From the NCBI GenBank assembly GCA_903918115.1, contig CAIXDG010000013.1:1-55157 (forward strand): DNA of 55,157 nt. The letters run 5' to 3'. Under the pieces are notes generated by a model. It searched no databases, was not told where the DNA came from, and was given only the letters and a program-made list of their open reading frames with translations. Shown here in pieces: positions 16,707 through 25,701 of the stretch (its first letter is position 1; each line of letters begins with the position of its first letter). This DNA is from an uncultured beta proteobacterium (GTDB lineage: Bacteria > Pseudomonadota > Gammaproteobacteria > Burkholderiales > Burkholderiaceae). The position numbers were made by a program, and so were the translations under genes.

Positions 16707-16788
16707 GCTACCAACGCTATGTGTAGTAATGCTTATAGCAATTGGGCCAGTAGTCATATTGAAATTTGTCGCCCAGACCCGCAAATAA
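16696..16788 (+). CDS. Possible 30-residue membrane peptide
   Basis: A short frame overlapping the EamA stop. It encodes MIHELPTLCVVM, a hydrophobic run and a basic end (QTRK), which would make one membrane helix. No ribosome site is seen. The composition is convincing for a membrane peptide, but so short a frame may be chance. Confidence 0.22.
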   Translation: MIHELPTLCVVMLIAIGPVVILKFVAQTRK

Positions 16789-16817
16789 GAGAATTTGTAC
16801 TAAACCCGGATCCATCA

Positions 16818-16845
16818 TTACAAGATAGCTGATTTCTGCTACTGT
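16818..16845 (+). promoter_or_regulatory. Candidate promoter, leaderless geometry
   Basis: TTACAA, 16 nt, then TACTGT with a TGC just before it (extended -10). Seven bases separate it from the ATG of the third Bug gene, which has no Shine-Dalgarno. Confidence 0.45.
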
Positions 16846-16852
16846 AGAGCCT

Positions 16853-17806
16853 ATGCGAACTTTTCTACTGATGATTTTGGCTTTTTTTAGTCTCCACGCC
16901 AATGCTGCTGATGTTTGGCCATCGCGCCCTGTCAAGCTAGTAGTGCCCTTTTCTGCCGGAGGGGTGCAAGATTTGTTAGCGCGTTCTTTTTCAAATGAGC
17001 TGGCTAGCGTTTCTGGCCAACCTGTAATAGTAGAAAATCGCGCCGGTGCAGGCGGTACCGTTGGCACCAACTTGGTGGCGAAGTCTGCTCCTGATGGTTA
17101 TACCTTGGTGGTTGCGGCTGCAAGCCACAACATCAATGGTTCACTTTTTTCAAAAATGCCTTACGACCCGTTGAAGGACTTTACGGGCGCAGCGTATCTT
17201 GGTAATACCGGATATGTATTGATGACGAATGCAGATTTTCCACCCAAGACCGTCGCAGAATTTATTGCTTTAGTGAAATCAAAACCCGGACAATTTAATT
17301 TTGCGAGCGCTGGCAATGGCAGTGCTTCGCACTTGGCTATGGCTTACTTTACTGGATTAGCTGGCTTGGATATGGCCCATATTCCGACCAAGGGAACTGG
17401 CGAAGCGATCAATGAACTTTTAGCGGGTCGCTCTCAAGCCGTTATCGCTGCGAATATTTCTGCTTTACCATTTGCCAAAGATAGCCGAATTCGTTTTCTC
17501 GGTGTAACTACAGAAAAACCATCGCCCTTTGTGCCTGGAGTATTACCCATCAACAATACCCTTAAAGGCTATGTTTTTGATAGTTGGTTTGCGTTATTGG
17601 CGCCTGCAGCGACACCAAAAGAAGTCATCAATAAAATTTCTTTAGATATTACTCAGCTAATGAAGCGGCCGGAGATAAGTGAGCGTTTTAAAGCACAAGG
17701 CATTGAGGCAGGTACTATGACGCCCGATGAATTAAACCAATTATTACGGCGTAATTATGAGCAGATGGCGCAAGTAGTCAAAATATCTGGTGCCAAAGTA
17801 GATTAG
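16853..17806 (+). CDS. Bug-type periplasmic substrate-binding protein (3)
   Basis: A 317-residue TctC/Bug receptor with a short signal peptide ending at A-N-A-A-D. Hallmarks: RPVKLVVPFSAGG, ENRAGAGG, PDGYTLV, IPTKGTGEAI. The next gene, a luciferase-like monooxygenase, begins six bases after its stop, so the two are likely co-transcribed; the bound compound could be related to that enzyme's substrate, which is inference. The start has no Shine-Dalgarno and a -10 element seven bases away. Confidence 0.88.
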   Translation: MRTFLLMILAFFSLHANAADVWPSRPVKLVVPFSAGGVQDLLARSFSNELASVSGQPVIVENRAGAGGTVGTNLVAKSAPDGYTLVVAAASHNINGSLFSKMPYDPLKDFTGAAYLGNTGYVLMTNADFPPKTVAEFIALVKSKPGQFNFASAGNGSASHLAMAYFTGLAGLDMAHIPTKGTGEAINELLAGRSQAVIAANISALPFAKDSRIRFLGVTTEKPSPFVPGVLPINNTLKGYVFDSWFALLAPAATPKEVINKISLDITQLMKRPEISERFKAQGIEAGTMTPDELNQLLRRNYEQMAQVVKISGAKVD

Positions 17807-17812
17807 TCCCTA

Positions 17813-18829
17813 ATGCCATTTCCTTATTCAATTTTAGATTTGTCCCCCATTCCGCAGGGCGCGACAGCCGCCGATGCGCTGCATCATTCGCGCGACTTAG
17901 CGCAACACGCTGAACGCTGGGGATATACCCGTTTTTGGTTGGCTGAGCATCACAATATGCTTGGCAATGCGAGTTCAGCTACAGCAGTAGTGATTGCCCA
18001 CGTAGCTGGTGGTACATCATCAATACGGGTCGGTTCAGGCGGCATTATGCTGCCGAACCATGCGCCACTGATCATTGCCGAACAGTTTGGTACCTTGGCC
18101 TCTTTATTTCCGGGGCGGATTGATTTAGGCTTGGGTCGTGCACCAGGTACTGATCAGTTGACTGCTCGCGCCTTGCGTCGCGATTTAATGGGTAGCGATG
18201 ATCGCTTTCCACACGATGTATTGGAATTGCAACAGTATTTTGCTGCTGACTCTATAGGGCAGGCAGTGCGAGCCATTCCTGGCATGGGCTTGGAAGTGCC
18301 TTTATGGATTTTAGGTTCTAGCCTTTATGGTGCGCAACTAGCCGCACACTTTGGTTTGCCTTATGCATTTGCCTCTCATTTTGCGCCAGATTATTTATTA
18401 GATGCAGTGCGTACTTATCAAGCAGGCTTTAAACCTTCCGCACAATTAGCAAAATCCCATGTCATGATTGGCGTTAATATCGTTGCCGCAGACACTGACG
18501 AGGAGGCAAATTATTTGTTTACCTCTTTGCAGCAAAATTTTGTGCGCATGAGGCGCAATACCCGCGGTCAATTACCACCCCCAATTGATGACATCACCGC
18601 ATTTTGTGAGCCTCATGAAATGGCAGCGATTGAGCAAATGCTAGCTTGCACTGTCGTCGGTTCGCCGAGTACTCTGCAGGCCGGGCTACAAGATCTAATT
18701 GATCGTACCGGAGCAAATGAATTGATGATGACAGGTCAAATCTTTGATCATCAGGCGCGCTTGCATTCATTTGAGATCGCTGCTCAGGTGGCGCAGAACT
18801 TACAGGTTGCTGAGTTAGCGCTTGGCTAG
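17813..18829 (+). CDS. Luciferase-like flavin monooxygenase (LLM class)
   Basis: A 338-residue TIM-barrel protein of the bacterial luciferase-like family, using reduced FMN or F420-like flavin. Typical pieces: [18 protein letters not shown] at the start, [10 protein letters not shown], then [20 protein letters not shown] and [11 protein letters not shown]. It resembles the MsnO8 group of oxidoreductases with unknown substrates. Length is usual. It is translated right after the Bug gene with only six bases between, and ends three bases before the convergent EamA gene. Confidence 0.88.
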   Translation: MPFPYSILDLSPIPQGATAADALHHSRDLAQHAERWGYTRFWLAEHHNMLGNASSATAVVIAHVAGGTSSIRVGSGGIMLPNHAPLIIAEQFGTLASLFPGRIDLGLGRAPGTDQLTARALRRDLMGSDDRFPHDVLELQQYFAADSIGQAVRAIPGMGLEVPLWILGSSLYGAQLAAHFGLPYAFASHFAPDYLLDAVRTYQAGFKPSAQLAKSHVMIGVNIVAADTDEEANYLFTSLQQNFVRMRRNTRGQLPPPIDDITAFCEPHEMAAIEQMLACTVVGSPSTLQAGLQDLIDRTGANELMMTGQIFDHQARLHSFEIAAQVAQNLQVAELALG

Positions 18830-18832
18830 GAA

Positions 18833-19744
18833 TTAGCTTGTAATCGCTTCACGGTTGCGCACTAGTAACCACATGGCTACTACTACAAGAGCCATGCCAA
18901 AAATCTGCATTAGTGACATTGTTTCATCCAGAAAATACCAACCCATAAAGACTGTTGCTAGGGGCCCCAAAATGCCCGCTTGTGCAGTTACTGAAGAGCC
19001 AACCCGTTGAATGGCAAGCATAATTAAAAACATCGGAATGACTGTGCAAATACTGGCATTCACTAAGCTCAACCAATACACTTGGGGCAGCTGCGTAAAT
19101 AAGGCACTAGGCTGATGGAAGCCGATTTGAATTGCGCTAAATATGGCGGAAACGGATGTGGCATAAGTTACTAGACGCATACTTCCAATGCGGTTCACCA
19201 TCTCACCAGCAGAAATCAAGTACGCTGCATACATACAGGTGCTACCAAATACAAGAAGCGCCCCGAGCCAAGCGCTATCTCCTTTAGTGCCGACATCTTG
19301 TAAAAAGACTAGCATGACCCCAAGATAGCCTATGACCATCGCATACCACTGTAAGCGAGTGATTCTTTTTTGCATAAAAAAATAGGAGATGAGAATAACA
19401 ATGGTCGGTGTGAGGTATAAAAGAATTCTCTCTAGGCCTACAGAAATATATTGCAGCCCGAGAAAATCTAGATAGCTTGAAAAAAAATAACCAATAAAAC
19501 CAAGGCCGATTAATTTAAGATAATCTGTTTTCGAAAGCGGTGATTTTTTATTATTACGAGAGAAGAACCAGTAGACACACCAAAACATCGGTAATGCAAG
19601 CAGCATCCGGAGCGCTAAAAGCGCTTCAGGTGAAACACCATAGCGGTAGGCATATTTAATGATGACAGCTTTGCCTGAAAAAAGCACGGCCCCTACGCTG
19701 GCCATCAAGATGCTAGCAAGGTACTGTTTTTGGGCTTTAAGCAA
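18833..19744 (-). CDS. EamA/DMT family transporter (2)
   Basis: A 303-residue inner-membrane protein with ten hydrophobic segments in two EamA halves (GAVLFSGKAVIIKYAY in helix 1, GILGPLATVFMGWYFLDE in helix 9). Substrate unknown. The start is TTG at 19744; an in-frame stop lies four codons upstream, and the next ATG (19705) would cut into the first helix. No clear Shine-Dalgarno is seen. Distinct in sequence from the EamA protein at 15762. Confidence 0.83.
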   Translation of the reverse strand: MLKAQKQYLASILMASVGAVLFSGKAVIIKYAYRYGVSPEALLALRMLLALPMFWCVYWFFSRNNKKSPLSKTDYLKLIGLGFIGYFFSSYLDFLGLQYISVGLERILLYLTPTIVILISYFFMQKRITRLQWYAMVIGYLGVMLVFLQDVGTKGDSAWLGALLVFGSTCMYAAYLISAGEMVNRIGSMRLVTYATSVSAIFSAIQIGFHQPSALFTQLPQVYWLSLVNASICTVIPMFLIMLAIQRVGSSVTAQAGILGPLATVFMGWYFLDETMSLMQIFGMALVVVAMWLLVRNREAITS

Positions 19745-19853
19745 GGGTAAGGTTCATGAAGTAGGGCTACGCTGGAGGAGTTTTATACTACAGCATTGTA
19801 TTTTATCGGCTGGGACTGATAAACTAGGTAAAAGCAAATCAATAAGGAACTCT

Positions 19854-20096
19854 GTGTCAAACCCAACGCCAAAATTTGAAGATCTCGATGCTGCCGTTAA
19901 GCATGTTGGTGATCTCATTGCGAGTCAGAACATTGCAACTAGCGCCGCTAAAGGCATTTTATATAGCTTGACTGAAACCATAGGATCGATGATTGGTGAT
20001 GTCGATTTACCCGCCCATTTACGCTCTGGCTATGAAGGCTTGCTTGAAACCGCCCGCGAACTTAATTTGAAAATGAATGACCAGCTTGATCGTTAA
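19854..20096 (+). CDS. Small soluble protein, hypothetical
   Basis: An 80-residue, soluble, mostly helical protein with an acidic bias. The start is GTG, chosen because AAGGA lies five bases upstream; the frame is open for another 195 bases upstream, but that part would run inside the divergent EamA gene. No family or motif recognised. It is convergent with yaeQ. The good ribosome site supports it. Confidence 0.6.
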   Translation: MSNPTPKFEDLDAAVKHVGDLIASQNIATSAAKGILYSLTETIGSMIGDVDLPAHLRSGYEGLLETARELNLKMNDQLDR

Positions 20097-20118
20097 GCTT
20101 GTAGATGTTGTGCTTAGA

Positions 20119-20670
20119 TTATTTAGTTTTACCCTGATACCAGAGTTCAGGGTTTAAGTTAATCTGCCCTTGATCTGTCGAGATGAGCATTTCGCCATCT
20201 TGTACATTGACATGGACGGTCATGCCGCGTTCAACCCACTTGCCAAGTGTTTCAATGGCTTCCTTAGGTAAAGCGATGACTTGCAGATTTTGCGCACGTG
20301 TCACTTTATGCTGAATTCCCTGCCACCAAATTTTACTTGCTTGACCCCCATAACAAATAACAACGACCTGATCTGAGCGACCACAGGCTTTCAATATACG
20401 GCGCTCTTCCGGTTGACCAATTTCAATCCATAACTGAATCGCATCGGTTAAATCTTTGACCCAAATATCGGGCTCATCAGTATCGCTAAGTCCTTTACTG
20501 AAGACTAAATTTTCTTGTGCATACAGTGAAAATGCGATTAAACGCGCCATCATGCGTTCGTCAGTTTCTGAAGGATGTTTAGCGATGGTTAGGGAATGAC
20601 TTGCATAATAATTACGATCGGCATCGGCAAGATGAAGTTCGACTTTATGAATCGTTGCGCGTAGAGCCAT
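20119..20670 (-). CDS. yaeQ: YaeQ family protein
   Basis: A 183-residue protein of the YaeQ family, which has a PD-(D/E)XK nuclease-like fold but no proven activity. Family marks: KVELHLADADRNYY near the start, HPSETDERMMARLIAF, E-P-D-I-W-V-K-D-L (the acidic site, with D-L-T following) and W-I-E-I-G-Q-P-E-E-R-R. Length is usual. It starts five bases after the GNAT gene's stop, so both form one unit. Confidence 0.9.
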   Translation of the reverse strand: MALRATIHKVELHLADADRNYYASHSLTIAKHPSETDERMMARLIAFSLYAQENLVFSKGLSDTDEPDIWVKDLTDAIQLWIEIGQPEERRILKACGRSDQVVVICYGGQASKIWWQGIQHKVTRAQNLQVIALPKEAIETLGKWVERGMTVHVNVQDGEMLISTDQGQINLNPELWYQGKTK

Positions 20671-20675
20671 GCTGG

Positions 20676-21095
20676 TTAATTTAAGCGCATCGTTTGATGG
20701 GGAATGCCAGCATCATTAAAAATGGCGCCTTCAGGAATAAAATGGAATTTGGCATAAAAGGGTATTACCGATACTTGAGCGTTGAGATAAATGGTGCCCA
20801 TATTGTGTGCTTGGGCGTATTGCATAAGAGTGGACAATAACGCACTTCCCAGGCCTTGTCGACGGTAAGGTGCTAATACTGCCATACGACCGATATGGCA
20901 GTGATCGTTTTCTGTAAATAGACGAGCAGTTCCTACGCAGACTCCATCCAGGTAGGCAAGTGCATGCCAGGCGCGGGAATCAATGCTATCTAGCTCTAAT
21001 TCAAGAGGGACATGCTGTTCTTCTACGAAGACTGCATGGCGTACTCTGGTCGCTAGGACTCCGGCTTCTTGCCATGATTGAATTACGAGTTTCAT
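20676..21095 (-). CDS. GNAT family N-acetyltransferase
   Basis: A 139-residue acetyl-CoA-dependent acetyltransferase. The acetyl-CoA loop is visible as R-R-Q-G-L-G-S-A-L-L, preceded by IGRMAV, and the C-terminal N-A-Q-V-S-V-I-P-F-Y-A-K-F-H-F strand-helix is typical of the ElaA-like branch. The substrate is unknown. The in-frame ATG at 21191 would overlap the divergent flavoprotein gene; I chose 21095. There is no Shine-Dalgarno; CATACT preceded by TGG ends six bases upstream. yaeQ follows. Confidence 0.82.
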   Translation of the reverse strand: MKLVIQSWQEAGVLATRVRHAVFVEEQHVPLELELDSIDSRAWHALAYLDGVCVGTARLFTENDHCHIGRMAVLAPYRRQGLGSALLSTLMQYAQAHNMGTIYLNAQVSVIPFYAKFHFIPEGAIFNDAGIPHQTMRLN

Positions 21096-21132
21096 CTGTT
21101 GAGTATGCCAAAGAATGGTTAAATAGCCCCTA

Positions 21133-22764
21133 ATGATTCGAATTACTGAACTGCGCCTACCTATTGACCATTCCGCCGAAGACTTGGTCAAGAAAATTAT
21201 TCAACGCCTGAAACTGAATGAATCTGTAGAGCCAGAATTCACCGTTTTTAAGCGTAGTTACGATGCGCGGAAAAATGTTGGCCTGGCATTCATCTATACC
21301 GTTGATGTTGCGGTGAGCGATGAGCAGGCGATATTAAAAACCTTTACCGGTGATCAGCAGATTCGTTTAACACCCGATACTCGTTATCACTTTGTTACGC
21401 AGGCTTTACAAGACAATGCCGAGCGCCCCGTAGTAATTGGTTTTGGGCCCTGCGGTATTTTTGCTGCCCTAGTTTTAGCGCAAATGGGGTTTAAGCCGCT
21501 CGTCCTTGAGCGCGGTAAGCCAGTGCGCGAGCGTACAAAAGATACCTGGGCTCTCTGGCGAAAAAATACCTTAAATCCAGAATCAAATGTGCAATTTGGC
21601 GAAGGGGGGGCCGGCACCTTTTCAGATGGGAAGCTCTACAGCCAAATTAAAGACCCGCATTTTTACGGGCGGAAGGTATTGGAAGAGTTTGTACGGGCTG
21701 GCGCTCCTGCAGAAATTTTATATGTGGCTAAACCGCATATTGGTACCTTCCGCTTAGTTGGTGTAGTAGAAAAAATGCGCCAAGAAATTATTCGCCTAGG
21801 CGGTGAAATTCGTTTTGTGAGTAAAGTTGTGGGCTTTCGCATCGAAGCTCAGGCGATTCAAGCGGTGCAATTAGAAGGTGGGGAGGAGGTCTTGGCAAAT
21901 CATGTTGTATTGGCCTTAGGCCATAGCGCACGTGACACTTTTAAGGTCTTGTTTGAAGCAGGCGTGTTTATGGAAGCCAAAGCCTTTTCTGTCGGGTTTC
22001 GCATTGAGCACCCGCAATCACTGATTGACCGCGCGCGTTTAGGCCCGCATGCTGGTAATTCATTAATTGGCGCCGCCGATTACAAATTAGTTCACCACGC
22101 CAAAAATGGTCGTACGGTATATAGTTTTTGTATGTGCCCTGGTGGCATGGTTGTGGCAGCAGCATCCGAACCCCATTGCGTGGTTACGAATGGCATGAGT
22201 CAATACTCACGTAATGAGCGCAATGCAAATGCCGGTATCGTCGTTGGAATTACGCCCGCTGATTTTTTACCAGCGACTGAATTAGGCTCTGGCCCCATTC
22301 ATCCTTTAGCGGGCATGGAGTTGCAACGTTCAATCGAGGCTAATGCTTACGTTTTGGGTGGTTCGACTTATGCGGCGCCAGGCCAGTTGGTGGGTGATTT
22401 TTTAGCTGCCAGGCCATCTAAAGCGTTTGGTAGCGTTTTACCGTCTTATCAACCGGGTGTTCATCTCACCGATCTGTCGACGAGCTTACCGGCTTATGCA
22501 ATCGAAGCAATTCGGGAGGCAATACCAGCTTTTGAAAAGCAAATTAAGGGGTTTTCAATGGCCGACGCTGTGCTTACTGGTGTTGAAACACGAACTTCAG
22601 CACCACTGCGTATTACGCGTGGCGCAAACTATCAAAGTATCAATATTAAGGGTTTATATCCCGCCGGGGAGGGCGCAGGTTACGCTGGCGGGATCTTATC
22701 GGCTGGCGTCGATGGGATTAAGGTTGCGGAAGCTTTAGCACTGGATTTAGTAAACCGACGATAA
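21133..22764 (+). CDS. FAD-dependent oxidoreductase, COG2509 type
   Basis: A 543-residue flavoprotein. An N-terminal domain of about 95 residues precedes the Rossmann motif V-V-I-G-F-G-P-C-G (Gly103-Gly108), followed by LERGKPVRERT, then the central NVQFGEGGAGTFSDGKL block typical of uncharacterised FAD-dependent dehydrogenases. The C-terminal G-E-G-A-G-Y-A-G-G-I-L-S-A-G-V-D-G motif closes the FAD site. Reaction unknown. No Shine-Dalgarno is seen; TTAAAT preceded by TGG ends eight bases before the ATG. The abc-F gene follows after six bases. Confidence 0.87.
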   Translation: MIRITELRLPIDHSAEDLVKKIIQRLKLNESVEPEFTVFKRSYDARKNVGLAFIYTVDVAVSDEQAILKTFTGDQQIRLTPDTRYHFVTQALQDNAERPVVIGFGPCGIFAALVLAQMGFKPLVLERGKPVRERTKDTWALWRKNTLNPESNVQFGEGGAGTFSDGKLYSQIKDPHFYGRKVLEEFVRAGAPAEILYVAKPHIGTFRLVGVVEKMRQEIIRLGGEIRFVSKVVGFRIEAQAIQAVQLEGGEEVLANHVVLALGHSARDTFKVLFEAGVFMEAKAFSVGFRIEHPQSLIDRARLGPHAGNSLIGAADYKLVHHAKNGRTVYSFCMCPGGMVVAAASEPHCVVTNGMSQYSRNERNANAGIVVGITPADFLPATELGSGPIHPLAGMELQRSIEANAYVLGGSTYAAPGQLVGDFLAARPSKAFGSVLPSYQPGVHLTDLSTSLPAYAIEAIREAIPAFEKQIKGFSMADAVLTGVETRTSAPLRITRGANYQSINIKGLYPAGEGAGYAGGILSAGVDGIKVAEALALDLVNRR

Positions 22765-22770
22765 TGCGCC

Positions 22771-24423
22771 ATGGCTTTAATCGTACTGACTGATGCAAAA
22801 CTGGCTTTTGGCCATGTTGACTTACTAGCAAACACTGCTTTTTCCTTAGAAGCGGGTGAGCGCGTTGGCTTAATTGGCCGTAATGGCACAGGTAAGTCCT
22901 CCCTCTTAAAAATCCTGGCAGGCCTAGAGAAGCTTGATGACGGAACCTTGCAATATCAGCAAGGTCTGCGTATGGCATACGTTGCTCAAGAGCCAATTTT
23001 TGAGGCCCACGAAACGGTGTTTACCGTGGTTTCAGAGGGCGTTGCTATCGCTAAAGCCTTACGTGAAGAATACGAAGAATTGAGTGTAGGAGAATGGGAC
23101 GATGCTGCTCACCACCGGCTTGATGAATTGCAGTCGAAGCTAGAGGCTATTAGCGGTTGGAATTGGGAGCAACGCGTACATGAAACCTTAGATCGTTTGC
23201 ATTTAGACCCTGAGGCGCAAATTGATACCTTATCGGGCGGGAATAAAAAGCGGGTTGCTTTAGCGCAAGCCTTAGTAGCAATGCCCGATGTTTTGCTGTT
23301 AGATGAGCCTACTAATCATTTAGATTTAGATTCCATTAGCTGGCTTGAAAGTTTATTAAACGATTTTAATGGCGCTATTTTGTTGGTGACCCATGATCGG
23401 GCTTTCTTGGATGCCGTTTGTACTCAAATTATTGAACTCGATCGCGGCATCATTCGTACTTATCCTGGTAACTTCACGGCCTATGAAAAACTCAAAGAAG
23501 ATGAGCTGTCGTCTGAATCACTTGCTAATGCTAGGGCAGATAAGTTATTAGCCCAAGAAGAAGTATGGATTCGCAAAGGGGTTGAGGCGCGCAGAACACG
23601 AAGTATCAGCCGCATCGGACGTCTAGAAAAATTGCGCGCAAGCAGAGCAGAGCGCCGTGATGCGATGGGCCAAGTAAAATTAGCGGTTTCGGCTGGTGAG
23701 CGGAGCGGCAAGATTGTCGCCGATCTGCAATTTGTTTCTAAAGCCTATGATCGTCCGATTGTAAGTAATTTTACTGCGACGATTTTACGCGGGGATAAAG
23801 TAGGTTTGCTTGGCCCTAATGGTTCCGGTAAAACAACGTTACTAAAGTTAATTTTAGGAGAAATTACGCCAGATTCTGGCACGGTAACCATGGGCACGCG
23901 GATTGAGGTGGCCTATTTTGATCAAATGCGCGAAGCCCTTGATCTCAATGCTTCTTTAGAAGATTACATTAGTCCCGGCAGTGAGTGGGTAGAAATTAAT
24001 GGCAATCGAAAACATGTAAAGAGTTATTTAAATGACTTCTTATTTTCGCCTGAACGAACGAACTCACCTGTGAGCACGCTTTCGGGCGGCGAGCGGAACC
24101 GTTTATTACTAGCGCGATTATTTGCTCGGCCAGCCAATGTATTGGTATTAGACGAACCCACCAACGATTTAGATATCGATACCTTAGATTTGCTTGAGCA
24201 ATTATTACAAGATTACAAAGGCACTGTTTTCCTTGTCAGTCATGATCGCTATTTTTTAGATAATGTGGTGACCAGTATTATTGCGAATGAGGGTGAAGGC
24301 TTTTGGCGAGAGTACGAGGGCGGTTATGAGGATTGGAAAATTCAGAAAGCCCGTGCCGATGCTATCTTAGCGAGTAAAACGACTGCCCCACCCGTGGTAA
24401 AAAAGAAAGCCCTGTCAAAGTAG
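22771..24423 (+). CDS. uup: ABC-F ATPase, Uup-like
   Basis: A 550-residue cytoplasmic protein with two ATP-binding cassettes and no membrane segments. Cassette 1: Walker A G-R-N-G-T-G-K-S at 36-43 and signature L-S-G-G-N near 153. Cassette 2: G-P-N-G-S-G-K-T near 348 and L-S-G-G-E near 437. The two are joined by a charged linker, the mark of ABC-F proteins that act on the ribosome. It is shorter than E. coli Uup because the C-terminal coiled-coil DNA-binding part is largely missing. Its end overlaps the convergent cbpM gene by nine bases. Confidence 0.85.
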   Translation: MALIVLTDAKLAFGHVDLLANTAFSLEAGERVGLIGRNGTGKSSLLKILAGLEKLDDGTLQYQQGLRMAYVAQEPIFEAHETVFTVVSEGVAIAKALREEYEELSVGEWDDAAHHRLDELQSKLEAISGWNWEQRVHETLDRLHLDPEAQIDTLSGGNKKRVALAQALVAMPDVLLLDEPTNHLDLDSISWLESLLNDFNGAILLVTHDRAFLDAVCTQIIELDRGIIRTYPGNFTAYEKLKEDELSSESLANARADKLLAQEEVWIRKGVEARRTRSISRIGRLEKLRASRAERRDAMGQVKLAVSAGERSGKIVADLQFVSKAYDRPIVSNFTATILRGDKVGLLGPNGSGKTTLLKLILGEITPDSGTVTMGTRIEVAYFDQMREALDLNASLEDYISPGSEWVEINGNRKHVKSYLNDFLFSPERTNSPVSTLSGGERNRLLLARLFARPANVLVLDEPTNDLDIDTLDLLEQLLQDYKGTVFLVSHDRYFLDNVVTSIIANEGEGFWREYEGGYEDWKIQKARADAILASKTTAPPVVKKKALSK

Positions 24424-24732
24424 ATTACTCCTGTGCATACGCGCCCGCAACTCAGCGATTTCTTCTAATAAATCGAGTGCTAAAGCAACTCCTGGTGTGT
24501 TGAGTTCGAGATCTTTTGTTAAAGAGGCTGCTAAACGGGCGCGGCGGAGGGAGTTGCCACTAAATCGCCAGTCTTCAGGACTCGACCCTGCTGGACTTAA
24601 AACACCTTCAGCAACCCAAGACATAATTTCATCTGCAGGGGTACTTGCTGCCTGGCTTAATTCCACGATGGTCATGTGCACTTCTTCTTCGACCACGCTC
24701 GTTTGAAAAATAGTGATATTAGTTTGAATCAT
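24415..24732 (-). CDS. cbpM: Chaperone modulator CbpM
   Basis: A 105-residue MerR-like small protein that in E. coli binds the J-domain of CbpA and inhibits it. Visible: an N-terminal helix-turn segment (TIVELSQAASTPADEIMSWV), E-G-V-L-S-P, then R-R-A-R-L-A-A-S-L and a C-terminal coiled helix LDLLEEIAELRARM. GGGGAAG precedes the ATG. It lies 17 bases downstream of the dnaJ-like gene on the same strand, the usual arrangement. Confidence 0.85.
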   Translation of the reverse strand: MIQTNITIFQTSVVEEEVHMTIVELSQAASTPADEIMSWVAEGVLSPAGSSPEDWRFSGNSLRRARLAASLTKDLELNTPGVALALDLLEEIAELRARMHRSNLL

Positions 24733-24749
24733 TGCATCTTCCCCTTTAT

Positions 24750-25679
24750 CTACGCTCGTGGGTTAAAGTCAAATGCTTTAGCAAAATTACTATAGGCCTC
24801 TTTATGGGCTTCGCTATTGGCAGGAGGCAACGTAATGGTGAGGACGGCATAGAGATCTCCAGCTTCTTTACCGGGAATGCCGCGACCCTTCAGTCGAAGT
24901 TTGCGACCACCACTCGAGTTGGCGGGAATATTCATTGCTACTGGGCCATCAGGCGTGGGTACGGTAACGCTAGCGCCCAGCGCAGCTTCCCACGGCGTAA
25001 GCGGTAAATCCATATAAATATCACGACCATCAACCCGATACAGCGGATGCGGATGAAAAGCAATTTCCAAGTAGAGATCGCCAGCACCACCTTCCCCCAT
25101 ACCTGGCCCACCTTGGCCAGCTAAGCGGAGATTTTGACCAGCGCGAATCCCTTTTGGAATGGTGACATCGAGTTTGCGTTCTTGCGCGACTAAATTACCA
25201 TTGGCATCATAAGTCGGCATTTGTAGACTAATGCTGCGCTTAGCGCCCTGAAAAGAGTCGTTGAGATCAATCATGATTTTGGCGTGATGATCTTGGCCTT
25301 TAAAATTCATATTGGCACTACGTCTTTGTTGACGTTGGCCTCCACGTGCTTGTCGCCCAAATAACGATTCAAAAAATTCACTTTGGTCACCACCATAATT
25401 GCCATCATTGAATTCAAAGCCTGAATTCCAATCGGGCGGCGGCGTAAAGTCTTGACCACTCTTCCATTGGCTACCCATTTGATCGTAGGCCGCCCGTTTT
25501 TCTGGGTCTTTGAGAACCGCAAAGGCTTCGCCAACTTGTTTGAAGCGTTCTTCGGCGCCAGCTTCTTTGCTTACGTCGGGATGGTATTTTCGCGCCAGTT
25601 TACGGTAGGATTGTTTAATCTCATCTTGCGTTGCGGTGCGGGCGACACCAAGCGTTTCGTAATAGTCCTGAAATTTCAT
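24750..25679 (-). CDS. cbpA: DnaJ-like co-chaperone CbpA
   Basis: A 309-residue J-protein. The J-domain covers residues 4-70 with the catalytic HPD at 33-35; a Gly/Phe-rich linker follows, then a DnaJ C-terminal substrate-binding domain (IPKGIRAGQNLRLAGQGG, PLTPWEAALGA). There is no zinc-finger domain, which separates CbpA from DnaJ. It stimulates DnaK and, in E. coli, also binds curved DNA. TAAAAT ends six bases before the ATG and no Shine-Dalgarno is visible. cbpM follows. Confidence 0.92.
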   Translation of the reverse strand: MKFQDYYETLGVARTATQDEIKQSYRKLARKYHPDVSKEAGAEERFKQVGEAFAVLKDPEKRAAYDQMGSQWKSGQDFTPPPDWNSGFEFNDGNYGGDQSEFFESLFGRQARGGQRQQRRSANMNFKGQDHHAKIMIDLNDSFQGAKRSISLQMPTYDANGNLVAQERKLDVTIPKGIRAGQNLRLAGQGGPGMGEGGAGDLYLEIAFHPHPLYRVDGRDIYMDLPLTPWEAALGASVTVPTPDGPVAMNIPANSSGGRKLRLKGRGIPGKEAGDLYAVLTITLPPANSEAHKEAYSNFAKAFDFNPRA

Positions 25680-25701
25680 GGTTTGATTTTACAGATAATT
25701 T

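Noticed and set aside
19659-19853. Long N-terminus for the small protein ending at 20096
   Set aside because: The upstream part overlaps the divergent EamA gene; GTG 19854 has AAGGA at good spacing.
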